From positions 310,001 through 374,000 of the forward strand of contig NZ_CP040710.1 of NCBI RefSeq assembly GCF_005943945.1: DNA of 64,000 nucleotides, given 5' to 3'. Both the position numbers and the translations under genes were made by a program. The stretch comes from Aggregatimonas sangjinii. GTDB lineage: Bacteria > Bacteroidota > Bacteroidia > Flavobacteriales > Flavobacteriaceae. Every line of letters starts with the position of its first letter. Position 1 is the first letter of the stretch. Below the pieces are notes generated by a model. The model saw nothing but the letters and a program-made list of their open reading frames with translations. It did not search any database and had not been told where the DNA came from. Shown here piece after piece: positions 46,041 to 55,865 of this stretch.

Positions 46041-48020
46041 ATGAAAAGACCGTTGTGCTACCCCTTAGTACTAATCTTAATTATGTGTTTACTTTTCTTC
46101 ACTTGTAGCAAAGACGAAAAGGTTGAACAATTCAAAGTAAACGCATCGGCCAACCCAACAGAAGGTGGTACGGTTTCCCCTTTAGAAGGCACCTATGATT
46201 TAAGAAAAGAAGTCACTCTGACTGCCACGGCTTCAGAAGGGTTTCAGTTTAAAAATTGGAGTGGTGGTATCTCAGAAAATAACAATCCAATAACTGTAGA
46301 AATAACCGCCAACATATCAATCATCGCTAATTTTGAGAGATCAGACTCTGATGGAGACGGCGTGACCGATGATGTGGACCAATGTGAGGATACGGCAATT
46401 GGGCAAACCGTAGACTCCCAAGGCTGTTCCGGGGCGCAAAAAGATTCCGATGGAGATGGTGTAACGGATGAAAAGGATAATTGTAACAATACGCCCTCGG
46501 GGGTTATTGTAGGAGAAGATGGTTGCCAAGAGGTCGAAAATGATGATACTGATGATGACGGAATACCAAACACCTTAGATACTTGCCCGGATACTCCAGA
46601 TGGGCAGATCGTTGATGAAAACGGTTGTAGTGATAACCAACGAGGTGAAGATAGTGATGGCGATGGTGTTGCGGATAACTTGGACGAATGCCCAGATACA
46701 CCTAGCGGTGAGGACGTCAATACCGCTGGTTGTGGTGACAGTCAACAAGATGACGATAAGGACGGCGTTCCAGACAGTTCCGATAATTGTGAGGCCACTC
46801 CAGCTGGAGAATCGGTGGATGTCGATGGCTGTTCAGATTCCCAAAAAGATAGTGATGGCGATGGTATAACTGATAATCGGGATAGTTGTCCCGGTACTGA
46901 AAGTGGTATGACCGTTAATTCACAAGGGTGTTCCTCCGCACAAAGGGATACCGACAATGACGGTGTAACCGATGATGTGGATCTATGTCCTGAAACTACC
47001 ACTGGTGAAAGTGTAGATATAGATGGTTGTTCGGATACCCAAAAAGATAGCGATGGAGACGGTGTTAATGATAGTTTGGATCAATGTCCTGAAACTTCAA
47101 CCGGGGATAGCGTAGACGAGGAGGGCTGTACCTTGGCAGCAAGAACCTTTGTTCCCGATGATGCTTTTGAACAGCAGTTGATTGATTTGGGTTACGATGA
47201 TATTTTGGACGACTACGTTTTGACTGAAAATATTAACACCGTTACATCCTTAGAAATTGTTGGCACCAATGATGGAATGGATTTGACAGGTTTACAAGGT
47301 TTTTCGAGAATAGTATCCTTGCGAATTGGCGGAAACGTTGGGAGTATCAATCTATCTAATCATCCTCTGTTAGAATCTTTTATCGTGGAGTTTGGCGAAG
47401 TTGAAGAATTAGCAGCAATTTCTCATCCCAACATAAAAGAATTTACGCTATTTAACGGAACAATAAATAATACGGTACTTGAGGATTGCGCGAATTTGGC
47501 AGTTTTTTTTAATCAAGATGCGTATTATGATAATATCATAATATCGAATTTGCCATTGTTGACATTTGTTGGCGGTCTAGATATAAGTTTTCAAAATCTT
47601 CGAATTGAGAATTGTCCTCAACTCAATGGAGTGGGTGGAGTTAATGGTGGTTATGGCGATTTAGAGATAATCAATTGCGTAAATTTAGAAAGAATTGGTT
47701 TTATAAGTGGTGGACTGAATAGTTCAGTTCGAAACTTAACTTTAGAGAAAAATGATAACTTGACCTCTGTTATGGTTACCTATGATAGATTTCAGTCTTT
47801 GGATATCTCAGCTAACAACAGCATAACCAATCTTAACATTCAGAGCAATTCTCTTACCTCACTTTATGTAGGTCAGAATACGAATTTAATTAATCTGAAT
47901 GTCCAAGGAGATAATTTAGATTGTATAGGTGTAAATGAAGAACAGCTGAATAATGTGCCGGAAACTTGGTCTGTGGGCGCAAATACGACGTATTCTTTAA
48001 ACTGTTTAATTGATAACTGA
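46041..48020 (+). CDS. lipoprotein with InlB-like domain, eight TSP type 3 repeats and LRR-like domain (paralog)
   Basis: 659 residues, the paralog of the 43412 protein. Signal peptide with lipobox (LLFFTCSKDEK). InlB-like repeat about 33-97, eight calcium-binding TSP3 units about 98-370 (DSDGDGVTDDVDQC onward), then the LRR-like C-terminal part (TFVPDDAFEQQLIDLGYDD; LTSLYVGQNTNLINLNVQG). It has one TSP3 unit more than its paralog, so repeat number has changed since duplication. The LRR-like parts diverge more than the N-terminal domains and are noticeably more AT-rich here. It probably extends from the outer membrane surface; the ligand is unknown. Confidence 0.85.
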   Translation: MKRPLCYPLVLILIMCLLFFTCSKDEKVEQFKVNASANPTEGGTVSPLEGTYDLRKEVTLTATASEGFQFKNWSGGISENNNPITVEITANISIIANFERSDSDGDGVTDDVDQCEDTAIGQTVDSQGCSGAQKDSDGDGVTDEKDNCNNTPSGVIVGEDGCQEVENDDTDDDGIPNTLDTCPDTPDGQIVDENGCSDNQRGEDSDGDGVADNLDECPDTPSGEDVNTAGCGDSQQDDDKDGVPDSSDNCEATPAGESVDVDGCSDSQKDSDGDGITDNRDSCPGTESGMTVNSQGCSSAQRDTDNDGVTDDVDLCPETTTGESVDIDGCSDTQKDSDGDGVNDSLDQCPETSTGDSVDEEGCTLAARTFVPDDAFEQQLIDLGYDDILDDYVLTENINTVTSLEIVGTNDGMDLTGLQGFSRIVSLRIGGNVGSINLSNHPLLESFIVEFGEVEELAAISHPNIKEFTLFNGTINNTVLEDCANLAVFFNQDAYYDNIIISNLPLLTFVGGLDISFQNLRIENCPQLNGVGGVNGGYGDLEIINCVNLERIGFISGGLNSSVRNLTLEKNDNLTSVMVTYDRFQSLDISANNSITNLNIQSNSLTSLYVGQNTNLINLNVQGDNLDCIGVNEEQLNNVPETWSVGANTTYSLNCLIDN

Positions 48021-48123
48021 TTTAATGCCTTAATTGTATATAGGATTGAGGCGAGCTTGGAATTTCAGCAATAAGCACTATTGCTCTAGAACTCTAAAAT
48101 GTAAAATTCAAATACTATAGGCC

Positions 48124-48636
48124 TCATTGGTTCCAATTAACAATCAAGGAATCAATTCCGTTTGAAATGCCTTTGAAATACAGAGCTTCTTTAAAATTCG
48201 AAATCATAGTAGTGTTTATAACTTGACTGCAAATACTATCCGTCAAAATCTTTTCCGTGACTAGACTGGTAGCGATACCTACTTGCCGCAACGGTTTGGA
48301 TAGTACTATCATAAGGCCATTGTTCTTATCCTTCTGACCAACACCCCAATAGTTGGACAAATCGGTGGCGTATTTTTGAATATCGGAATAGGGAGCGATG
48401 GAGTCGATGCTGACAAAGACGATTTGATGGCTCGTGGCAATTTCATAATCGTACAGTTTTTTGGAAAGGACTGCCTCTTCTTCCTTTGAAAAAATAGCGG
48501 AGTAATCGTTAACGATAGTTCCGTTTTCATTGGCGGGGAAAAGTTGCTCGTCGGTAGTGCGTCCCTGTTTTGATTTGCAGCCCGCGATAAGTAAGGCCAA
48601 GACAAAAAGGAATATCCGAAGGATTTTAAGAATCAT
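48124..48636 (-). CDS. TPM-domain lipoprotein
   Basis: 170 residues. Signal peptide with lipobox (FVLALLIAGCKSK, Cys 20). One TPM_phosphatase domain: NDYSAIFSKEEEAVLSKKLYDYE, the central QIVFVSIDS strand, WGVGQKDKNNGLMIVLSK and the end ISNGIDSLI. No glycine-rich tail or second membrane helix. TPM proteins of this class act in the envelope; some aid assembly or repair of membrane complexes, but the function here is not known. It lies downstream of the longer TPM/LemA unit on the same strand (48 bp), and a broken duplicate lies at 45533. Confidence 0.85.
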   Translation of the reverse strand: MILKILRIFLFVLALLIAGCKSKQGRTTDEQLFPANENGTIVNDYSAIFSKEEEAVLSKKLYDYEIATSHQIVFVSIDSIAPYSDIQKYATDLSNYWGVGQKDKNNGLMIVLSKPLRQVGIATSLVTEKILTDSICSQVINTTMISNFKEALYFKGISNGIDSLIVNWNQ

Positions 48637-48684
48637 GGTCTTAAACCGATTTTATATTTGAAACTTTAGTTCAAATTTATTAAA

Positions 48685-49485
48685 CTACCATCCTCCAGAG
48701 GCGCCACCACCACCGAAGCCCCCGCCGCCAAAACCTCCTCCGAAGCCACCACCTGAACCTCCACCGAATCCGCCGCCGCTTCCGCCAAAACCTCCAGAAC
48801 CACTACTACGACCCATATTGCTGAGAATGATAATATCCCAAAGGTCAAGACCTGAAGACCTTCTACCGCCATTACGACCGCCTCCCCTTCGATTTCTACG
48901 GGATAGGATAATCAGAATGATAAAAAAGATGATAAAAGGCAGAAAGGGCGCGAGGGAAAAACCGTTGCCATTTTCGAAAGATCGGTCTTCATTGAACTCA
49001 CCGTTCAATGCCTCGAAAATAGCATCCGACCCTGCATCGAGGCCTCCGTAATAATTGTTCTGTTTGAATTGGGGAATGATAATGTTTTGTATGATTCTTC
49101 GTGACATGGCATCCGTCAAGGCGCCTTCTACCCCATAACCCGTGCTGATTGCTATCCTACGGTCGTTGCGGGCGAGAAGCACCAGCACACCATTATCTTT
49201 CCCGTCTTGTCCGATACCCCACTTTTGGCCCCATTGTGCCCCTAGGTAATCGATGTCTTCGCCTTTGGTAGATGCGATGATGGCGACCACGATTTGGGTC
49301 GAAGTACTGTCGGAATATCGAATCAATTTTTGCTCAAGACGCTGCTTTTGATTCTCGGACAAGAGGTTTACATAATCGTAAACGCTGGTCTGCAGTTTAG
49401 GTTTTTCCGGAATGGTGTATTGCGCAAAACCAAAGCTCAGCCCACAGAGTAGAAAGCATATCAGGCTAGCTTTTTGAAATTTCAT
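48685..49485 (-). CDS. TPM-domain membrane protein with Gly-rich tail (YgcG family)
   Basis: 266 residues. Signal peptide (MKFQKASLICFLLCGLSFGFAQ). TPM domain about 35-165 (VNLLSENQKQRLEQKL; WGIGQDGKDNGVLVLLARNDRRIAISTGYGVEGALTD). A transmembrane helix follows at about 180-197 (APFLPFIIFFIILIILS), then a tail of Arg/Gly followed by GFGGSGGGFGGG repeats ending SGGW. This is the standard YgcG layout. The start overlaps the end of the next upstream TPM gene by 20 bases. It is part of a lemA-TPM-TPM-TPM unit, a common association in many bacteria. Confidence 0.92.
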   Translation of the reverse strand: MKFQKASLICFLLCGLSFGFAQYTIPEKPKLQTSVYDYVNLLSENQKQRLEQKLIRYSDSTSTQIVVAIIASTKGEDIDYLGAQWGQKWGIGQDGKDNGVLVLLARNDRRIAISTGYGVEGALTDAMSRRIIQNIIIPQFKQNNYYGGLDAGSDAIFEALNGEFNEDRSFENGNGFSLAPFLPFIIFFIILIILSRRNRRGGGRNGGRRSSGLDLWDIIILSNMGRSSGSGGFGGSGGGFGGGSGGGFGGGFGGGGFGGGGASGGW

Positions 49486-49903
49486 TGCTCAGTTCATTTG
49501 TATCGCCATGTCGCCATGGAAAATAGGTTTCCAGCTCTTTTCCGGCCATAAGCACGCCGTCTATGATGCCCTCTTTATAATCCCCTTTTTTAAAGTGGGC
49601 CTGTATGGTGTCCTTTGAGCGGTCCCAAAAGTTATCGGGCACAACCTTATCGATTCCACGGTCCCCGTAAATAGCGAACTTTCTATCGTTTACCGCCACA
49701 TAAATGAGCACCCCGTTTTCGTCTTTGGTATTATCCATTTTCAATAAATGGAAGACTTCCTTGGCACGTTCAAAATGGTCTAATCGGGTATGTGATTCGA
49801 TATGTACACGAATTTCACCTGAGGTCTTTTTCTCCGCCTTCAGAATAGCCTGGACAATTTCCTGTTCGTCGTCGGGCGTTAAAAAATCCTCTACTCTTGA
49901 CAT
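49466..49903 (-). CDS. TPM-domain protein, cytoplasmic type
   Basis: 145 residues. No signal peptide. It begins MSRVEDFLTPDDEQEIVQAI and has the TPM core with SGEIRVHIE, DENGVLIYVAVNDRKFAIYGDRGID and a C-terminal YKEGIIDGVLMAGKELE. Its 3' end overlaps the YgcG-like gene by 20 bases and its start is 8 bp behind lemA, so all are translated from one message. Catalytic activity is not established for this group. Confidence 0.9.
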   Translation of the reverse strand: MSRVEDFLTPDDEQEIVQAILKAEKKTSGEIRVHIESHTRLDHFERAKEVFHLLKMDNTKDENGVLIYVAVNDRKFAIYGDRGIDKVVPDNFWDRSKDTIQAHFKKGDYKEGIIDGVLMAGKELETYFPWRHGDTNELSNEISKS

Positions 49904-49911
49904 TGTAACGA

Positions 49912-50511
49912 CTAGTTGAAGTCAAAGTCTACGTCCGGGGCGTTTTCAGAACCGGCATCGGCATTGTAACGGGCCATTTCATCAAAGCCGAACACCCCGG
50001 CCAATAATTTACCCGGAAATTTGGTAGTATGTATGTCGTAGATATTTACTTTCTCGTTATATCGGTTGCGTTCAACATTTATTCGGTTTTCGGTACCTTC
50101 TAATTGTGATTGCAGTTCCAAGAAGTTCTGGTTTGCCTTTAGGTCGGGATACCGTTCTACAACGACCATAAGTTTGCTTAAAGCGCCGGTTAGCCCGCTT
50201 TGTGCCTCTTGAAAGGCGGCCATTTTCTCGGGAGTTAGGTTCCCAGCATCGATATTGGTAGCCGTGGCCTTGGCACGGGCCTCTATAACATCCGTTAAGG
50301 TACCTCGTTCAAAATCAGCGGCGCCCTGAACGGTCTTGACCAAATTCCCGATAAGGTCGTTTCTACGTTGGTAGGCACTTTCTACATTAGACCATGCGGT
50401 CTTGGCATCCGCCTCGTATTCTACGGCAGTATTATTAAATCCTACGGCCCATTGGTACAATGCGACACCGAGGACGGCTACGATGATCAATACGATTAAT
50501 CCTTTTTTCAT
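49912..50511 (-). CDS. lemA: LemA family protein
   Basis: 199 residues. An N-terminal membrane helix (KGLIVLIIVAVLGVALYQWAVG) is followed by the LemA helical domain: AKTAWSNVESAYQRRNDLIGNLVKTV near 35-60, ERYPDLKANQNF near 120, and NRYNEKVNIYDIHTTKFPG near 150. Inner membrane protein with a large periplasmic helical bundle; its biochemical role is unknown, but it is regularly encoded with TPM proteins, as here. First gene of the four-gene unit. Confidence 0.95.
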   Translation of the reverse strand: MKKGLIVLIIVAVLGVALYQWAVGFNNTAVEYEADAKTAWSNVESAYQRRNDLIGNLVKTVQGAADFERGTLTDVIEARAKATATNIDAGNLTPEKMAAFQEAQSGLTGALSKLMVVVERYPDLKANQNFLELQSQLEGTENRINVERNRYNEKVNIYDIHTTKFPGKLLAGVFGFDEMARYNADAGSENAPDVDFDFN

Positions 50512-50626
50512 GATAGTGTAAATTTAATGTCATTCCTGCAATGGCAAGAATATGGAAATGGTTGATTATTACGTGTTCTTTGCTGTATTTAAGTGGATTC
50601 GTTCACCTTTACATTACACCCAAATC

Positions 50627-50956
50627 TCAAAGTTGGTCTTTGATTCTGGTGAGTTCAGTTTTGACCCGTTCCAGTTTTTGGATCAATTCAAAATTGCTAA
50701 GCGTTTTGCGTTTGTTCTCTTTTAAATGGATTTTCGCACCTTCCAAGGTGAACCCTCTTTCCTTGACCAGGTGAAATATCAATTTGAGATTGGTAATATC
50801 CTGAGGGGTGAATTTTCGGTTGCCTTTGGCGTTTTTCTTCGGTTTTAATACATCGAATTCCTTTTCCCAAAATCGGATAAGAGAGGTATTCACATCGAAG
50901 GCCCTGGCGACTTCACCGATACCATAATACAGTTTTTCTGGAAGTTCTACTTGCAT
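50627..50956 (-). CDS. MerR-family transcriptional regulator
   Basis: 109 residues. Winged helix-turn-helix MerR domain from about 6 to 75: KLYYGIGEVARAFDVNTS, IRFWEKEFDVLKPKKN and FTPQDITNLKLIFHLVKERG. A short coiled-coil dimer helix ends the protein; there is no effector domain and no metal-binding cysteine. Such small MerR proteins are widespread in Bacteroidota. The gene starts 5 bp after the M23 peptidase gene's end, so the two form an operon; the gene set it controls is unknown. Confidence 0.9.
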   Translation of the reverse strand: MQVELPEKLYYGIGEVARAFDVNTSLIRFWEKEFDVLKPKKNAKGNRKFTPQDITNLKLIFHLVKERGFTLEGAKIHLKENKRKTLSNFELIQKLERVKTELTRIKDQL

Positions 50957-50961
50957 TAGTG

Positions 50962-51939
50962 CTAATCTAGGGATTGATTTTCTTGTGAAGCGTATTTCAA
51001 CATGTTTTCGAATTCCTTGGCCGATAAACTACCGTAATAGAAATTAATTGGGTTGATGCGTTCTCCGTCTTTCCATACCTCGTAATGCAGGTGCGGGGCT
51101 TCCGATCGCCCGGTACTGCCTACGAAACCGATAAGATCGCCACGTTTTACCTTTTGGCCTTTCTTTACATTGTAGTTGCTCATATGGGCATAAAGACTCA
51201 TATAACCGTAACCGTGATCGATACGAATGTGTTTACCATATCCTGAAGAATTATTATCGGCCCGTTTTACCTTGCCATCACCTGTGGCGTAGATAGGGGT
51301 GCCCTTGGCAGCTGAAAAATCCATTCCCCTGTGCATCTTACGTGCTTTGGTGAACGGATCGGAGCGCCATCCAAAACCCGATGCCATATGCCTTAGGTTT
51401 TCATTGCTTACGGGTTGAATGGCCGGTATCGCCATCAATAGCTTTTCCTTTTCTTCGGCCAGTTTGGCAATCTCGTCCAATGACTTGGATTGTATCGCCA
51501 TTTGTTTTTTGATGATATCCAACCGTTTTGTGGTCGAGATGATCATTTCCGAATTGTTGAAACCTTCAAGCGATTTGTAACGGTTTATTCCTCCGAAACC
51601 CGCACGGCGTTGTTCCTCCGGAATGGGATTGGCCTCGAAATACAATCGGTAAATGTTGTTGTCACGTTCCTCTACGTTGGCGAGTACCTCCTCCATCTGC
51701 TCCATCTTCTTGTTTAGGAGTTCGAATTGAAGTTCGTAATTGTTCACCTCTCGACGTAACGAAAGTTCGGCCGGAGTATTGATGAGGTTGGTGTTCAAAA
51801 GAAAAACCAGTGAAACCAAGCCGAAGAGGGCGGCTCCGAGAACGAACAATCCGATATTTCTGTAGCGGCGCGATTTTTTCGGCTCTATCTTTCTGTATGA
51901 AAGCGTGTCGGGATCGTAATAGTACTTAACCTTAGACAT
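50962..51939 (-). CDS. membrane-anchored M23 family metallopeptidase
   Basis: 325 residues. Short cytoplasmic start, one membrane helix at about 27-50 (NIGLFVLGAALFGLVSLVFLL), a periplasmic coiled coil about 60-170, then the LytM/M23 domain from about 190 with HRGMDFSAAKGTPIYATGDG and HLHYEVWKDG, which supply the zinc ligands (first His with Asp, last HxH). It probably cuts peptidoglycan cross-bridges or regulates amidases. It is divergent from alaS across 100 bp and followed by the MerR-type gene. Confidence 0.93.
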   Translation of the reverse strand: MSKVKYYYDPDTLSYRKIEPKKSRRYRNIGLFVLGAALFGLVSLVFLLNTNLINTPAELSLRREVNNYELQFELLNKKMEQMEEVLANVEERDNNIYRLYFEANPIPEEQRRAGFGGINRYKSLEGFNNSEMIISTTKRLDIIKKQMAIQSKSLDEIAKLAEEKEKLLMAIPAIQPVSNENLRHMASGFGWRSDPFTKARKMHRGMDFSAAKGTPIYATGDGKVKRADNNSSGYGKHIRIDHGYGYMSLYAHMSNYNVKKGQKVKRGDLIGFVGSTGRSEAPHLHYEVWKDGERINPINFYYGSLSAKEFENMLKYASQENQSLD

Positions 51940-52039
51940 GAATGTATTTTATCCTATTTTTGTTCCACTTTAACAGAACAAACAAATATAAAAATTGTTT
52001 TGTATAAACCGTTAAAATTAGCAAAACCTTACCGAATTC

Positions 52040-54655
52040 ATGACTTCTAACGATATAAGGGATCGATTTCTAAATTTTTTTAAGGAAAAGCAGCACAAGA
52101 TAGTTGCTTCAGCCCCGATGGTCATTAAAGATGATCCCACGCTGATGTTTACAAATGCCGGCATGAATCAGTTCAAGGAATTCTTTCTGGGCATCAATGA
52201 GGCGAAGTACCCGCGGGTGACCGATTCCCAAAAGTGTTTGCGGGTAAGTGGTAAGCATAACGATTTGGAGGAAGTGGGCAAGGATACCTATCATCACACC
52301 ATGTTCGAAATGTTGGGAAACTGGAGTTTCGGGGATTATTTCAAGGAAGAGGCCATCCAATGGGCGTGGGAACTGTTAACGGAAGAATTGAAGATAGATA
52401 AAGACAGTTTGTATGTTTCCGTCTTTGAAGGTAGCAATGATGCCGATAAGCTCGCTATGGATACCGAAGCCTTTGAACTTTGGAAGGCGATCGTACCGGA
52501 AGACCGGATCATCTTGGGGAATAAGAAAGACAATTTTTGGGAAATGGGCGATCAGGGACCCTGCGGACCCTGTTCCGAAATTCATGTCGACATTCGTTCT
52601 GCGGAAGAGAAAGTAAAAGTTTCGGGAGCGTCATTGGTGAATGCAGACCATCCGCTAGTGGTGGAAATATGGAACCTCGTATTTATGCAATACAACCGAA
52701 AGGCCGATGGAAGCCTCGAATCTCTCCCCGCCAAACATGTAGATACGGGCATGGGCTTCGAACGCTTGTGTATGGTATTGCAAGGCGTTCAATCAAATTA
52801 TGATACCGATGTGTTCACGCCGCTTATCCGGGAAATAGAAACGATTACCAACAGCAAATACGGCAAATCGGAAGATGTCGATATCGCCATTCGTGTCATT
52901 GCCGACCATATTCGCGCCGTGTCGTTTTCGATTGCGGACGGACAATTGCCCAGTAACACAGGAGCCGGATATGTAATTCGTCGAATTTTGAGACGGGCCA
53001 TTCGCTATGGCTTTACTTTTTTGGATACTAAAACGCCTTTCATGTATCGCTTGGTCACGGTATTGACCGATACCATGGGCAAAGCCTTTCCTGAGTTGAA
53101 GGAGCAACATCAATTGATTGAAAACGTTATCAAGGAAGAGGAACATTCGTTCTTAAACACCTTGGATCAAGGTCTGGTGTTGTTAGATACCATTGTTCAG
53201 AAAACAAAAGGGCAAGTAGTCGATGGCCGAAAAGCCTTTGAGCTTTATGATACTTACGGGTTTCCGATAGACCTTACCGCCCTTATTTTAGGCGAAAAAG
53301 GGCTGTCGTTGGATGAAAATGGATTTAACGTCGCCATGCAGGAACAGAAAGACCGTTCGCGGTCGGCATCCGAAATTTCAAAAGAGGATTGGATTGTGCT
53401 GACCGATGATACCGAACAGGAGTTCTTGGGTTACGACCTTTTGGAAGCGAAGGTAAAATTGGTCAAATACCGAAAAGTAACTTCAAAAAAATCCGGTGAA
53501 CAGTACCAGATGGTCTTCAATGTAACTCCGTTTTATCCCGAGGGCGGTGGTCAAGTAGGGGACAAGGGCTATTTGGAAGTCCCCAATGGGGATGTGGTGT
53601 ACATTGTCGATACCAAAAGGGAGAACAACGAAATCGTGCACTTTGCGGGAAGCTTGCCCAAACACCTGAATGAGACCTTTACCGCGGTAGTCGATAAAAA
53701 ACAACGCCAACGTACGGAAGCCAACCACACGGCTACCCACTTGTTGCACCAAGCCCTTCGTGAAATCTTGGGAACCCATGTGGAGCAAAAGGGGTCGGCG
53801 GTACACTCCAAATATTTACGGTTCGATTTTTCGCATTTCTCGAAAATGACACCCGAGGAGCTGCATGCTGTGGAGAATTTTGTAAATGCACGAATCGCTG
53901 GGCAGTTGCCTTTTCAGGAAAAGCGCAATGTTCCTATGAAAGAAGCGCTGGCAGATGGTGCCATGGCGCTTTTCGGGGAAAAATACGGCGATACGGTACG
54001 CACCGTTCGTTTTGGGCAATCGATAGAACTATGCGGTGGTACCCATGTAAGCAATACCGGTGATATTTGGCACTTTAAGATCAAATCAGAAGGGGCCGTA
54101 GCAGCGGGTATCCGAAGAATAGAGGCGATTACCTCCGATGCCGTAAAGAATTTCTATGCTGAAAACGACCGTATGCTTTATGAAATCAAAGGAGCCTTGA
54201 ACAATGCCCAAGACCCTTTAAAATCGGTACTGTCTTTACAAGAAGAGAATGCAAGGCTGAAAAAAGAAGTCGAGGGATTACTCAAAGACAAGGCGAAAAA
54301 CCTAAAAGGGGATTTGTTGAAAGAGCTGGAAGAACACAACGGTGTACGATTCCTAGCTAAAATGGTAGATTTGGATGCAGGCGGTATCAAAGACCTTTGC
54401 TTCAAAATGGGGAACCAACATCAAGATTTATTCCTCGTTTTTGGATCGGAACAAAACGGCAAAGCCATCCTCTCGTGTTATATTTCAAAAGAGGTGGTCG
54501 CAAGTAAAGATTTAAATGCCGGAACCATCGTTCGCGAACTCGGAAAATACATTCAAGGCGGCGGCGGCGGACAGCCCTTTTTCGCAACTGCGGGCGGTAA
54601 GAACCCTGGAGGTATTGCCGAGGCGTTGGAAAAGGCGAGGGGGTATTTGAAATAG
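52040..54655 (+). CDS. alaS: alanine--tRNA ligase
   Basis: 871 residues, full length. The class II catalytic domain has [15 protein letters not shown] (motif 1 region) and [15 protein letters not shown]; the tRNA-recognition helical part is followed by the editing domain with its zinc site HTATHLLH and CGGTH (Cys and His). The C-terminal oligomerisation/C-Ala domain ends [19 protein letters not shown]. It charges tRNA-Ala with alanine and removes mischarged Ser and Gly. No anomaly noted. The next gene (GSCFA) is 240 bp downstream, past a repeat-rich gap. Confidence 0.98.
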   Translation: MTSNDIRDRFLNFFKEKQHKIVASAPMVIKDDPTLMFTNAGMNQFKEFFLGINEAKYPRVTDSQKCLRVSGKHNDLEEVGKDTYHHTMFEMLGNWSFGDYFKEEAIQWAWELLTEELKIDKDSLYVSVFEGSNDADKLAMDTEAFELWKAIVPEDRIILGNKKDNFWEMGDQGPCGPCSEIHVDIRSAEEKVKVSGASLVNADHPLVVEIWNLVFMQYNRKADGSLESLPAKHVDTGMGFERLCMVLQGVQSNYDTDVFTPLIREIETITNSKYGKSEDVDIAIRVIADHIRAVSFSIADGQLPSNTGAGYVIRRILRRAIRYGFTFLDTKTPFMYRLVTVLTDTMGKAFPELKEQHQLIENVIKEEEHSFLNTLDQGLVLLDTIVQKTKGQVVDGRKAFELYDTYGFPIDLTALILGEKGLSLDENGFNVAMQEQKDRSRSASEISKEDWIVLTDDTEQEFLGYDLLEAKVKLVKYRKVTSKKSGEQYQMVFNVTPFYPEGGGQVGDKGYLEVPNGDVVYIVDTKRENNEIVHFAGSLPKHLNETFTAVVDKKQRQRTEANHTATHLLHQALREILGTHVEQKGSAVHSKYLRFDFSHFSKMTPEELHAVENFVNARIAGQLPFQEKRNVPMKEALADGAMALFGEKYGDTVRTVRFGQSIELCGGTHVSNTGDIWHFKIKSEGAVAAGIRRIEAITSDAVKNFYAENDRMLYEIKGALNNAQDPLKSVLSLQEENARLKKEVEGLLKDKAKNLKGDLLKELEEHNGVRFLAKMVDLDAGGIKDLCFKMGNQHQDLFLVFGSEQNGKAILSCYISKEVVASKDLNAGTIVRELGKYIQGGGGGQPFFATAGGKNPGGIAEALEKARGYLK

Positions 54656-54660
54656 AAATA

Positions 54661-54862
54661 AGCCAAAAGGAAAAAATGTTAAGGGCTCCTTCCCTCATAC
54701 AAGGGGAGGTGGATTCATTCCAAAGGAATGAAAACGGAGGGGTTGAAAGCCCGAGCCGTAGGGCATGCAATTCAAGTTCAGGAATAGAGACCAAGCCGGG
54801 ATTTTCATACTCACCCTCAAGCCAAAACACAAAACCTCCTCTCATCTGAGGGGAGGAGCTGA
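54661..54862. repeat. repeat-rich intergenic segment with several palindromes
   Basis: Two related palindromic units occur at about 54689-54706 (CCTTCCCTCATACAAGGGG) and about 54834-54856 (CCTCCTCTCATCTGAGGGG). Between them are CATTCCAAAGGAATG at about 54717 and GCCC...GGGC near 54750. There is no coding frame of value. Such CCCCTC-type repeats look like dispersed intergenic elements. Confidence 0.55.
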
Positions 54863-54894
54863 ACATAACTACGAACGAACAACAAACCACAATT

Positions 54895-55865
54895 GTGAAC
54901 CTCCAAACCAAAATCCCTTTTACAAGAGCAGCGAACCCGATTGACTACACTAGTCAGATTTTGCTTTTGGGTTCATGTTTCTCGGAAAATATTGGGGAGA
55001 AATTGACGTATTTCAAGTTCCAAAACCTTCAAAATCCTTTTGGAATACTGTTTCATCCATTGGCCATATAAACCTCGTGACAAGAGCGGTCGAAAAACGA
55101 AACTATACAAAAGATGAGGTGTTGTTTCAAAACGAGCGCTGGCATTGTTTTGATGCGCATTCTGGATTAAGCGATACCTCCAAAGAAAAGTTACTTGAAA
55201 AATTGAATTTTGGTATAAAGTGCACTTTGGAACAAATCACGAACGCAACGCATATTGTAATTACTTTGGGCACTTCCTGGGTCTATAGAAAAAAAGATAC
55301 CAGTGTCGTTGTCGCCAATTGCCATAAAGTACCACAAAAAGAATTTGTGAAAGAACTACTATCCATAGATGCCATTTTAAAAAGCGTAAAGAATACCGTT
55401 CGAACCATTCAAGAGGCCAATGAAAAAGCACAGTTGGTCTTTACGGTTTCTCCTGTCCGCCATTTAAAAGAGGGTTTCGTTGAAAACCAAAGAAGTAAAT
55501 CCCATTTGATAGCTGCAATTCATGAGGCAATGTCTCCTCGAGCGCAGTCGAGAGGTCTTTCGTACTTCGAGAGTTATGAACTCCTAATGGATGAACTGCG
55601 CGATTACCGTTTTTATGAAGCGGATATGGTACATCCGAACCAACTGGCAATCGATTACATCTGGGAAAAGTTCAAAGAGGTATGGATTTCCGAATTGGCC
55701 GTCAAAACCATGAACAAGGTCGAGGAAATTCAAAAGGGATTAGCGCACCGCCCGTTTCATAGTGATTCCGTGCACCATAAGGAGTTTCGAAAGTCCCTCG
55801 GAAGGAAAATTGCGTATCTTCAGCAGGAGTATGATTTTATGAAGTTTGGTTTTCAAGACATATAA
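54895..55865 (+). pseudogene. GSCFA-domain protein gene with a frameshift and a repeat-derived insertion
   Basis: The N-terminal part is read in frame 1 from GTG 54895: NLQTKIPFTRAANPIDYTSQ, then LLLGSCFSENIGEKL, the family's name-giving GSCFS motif, to HPLAI at 55068. There TAA interrupts. The homologous protein continues in another frame from 55071 (NLVTRAVEKRNYTKDEV) to 55865, so about one base is missing near 55066-55072. The downstream frame alone (from ATG 54975) would lack the GSCFS motif and start with nonsense residues. A second oddity is SPRAQSRG at about 55531-55554, encoded by a palindromic repeat and placed before YFESYELLMDELRDYRFY. GSCFA proteins are SGNH-like hydrolases. Either a decaying gene or a sequencing error. 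Confidence 0.8.

Noticed and set aside
54895-55865. Programmed frameshifting in the GSCFA gene
   Set aside because: No slippery heptamer or downstream pseudoknot is evident at 55060-55075; simple mutation or sequencing error is more likely.
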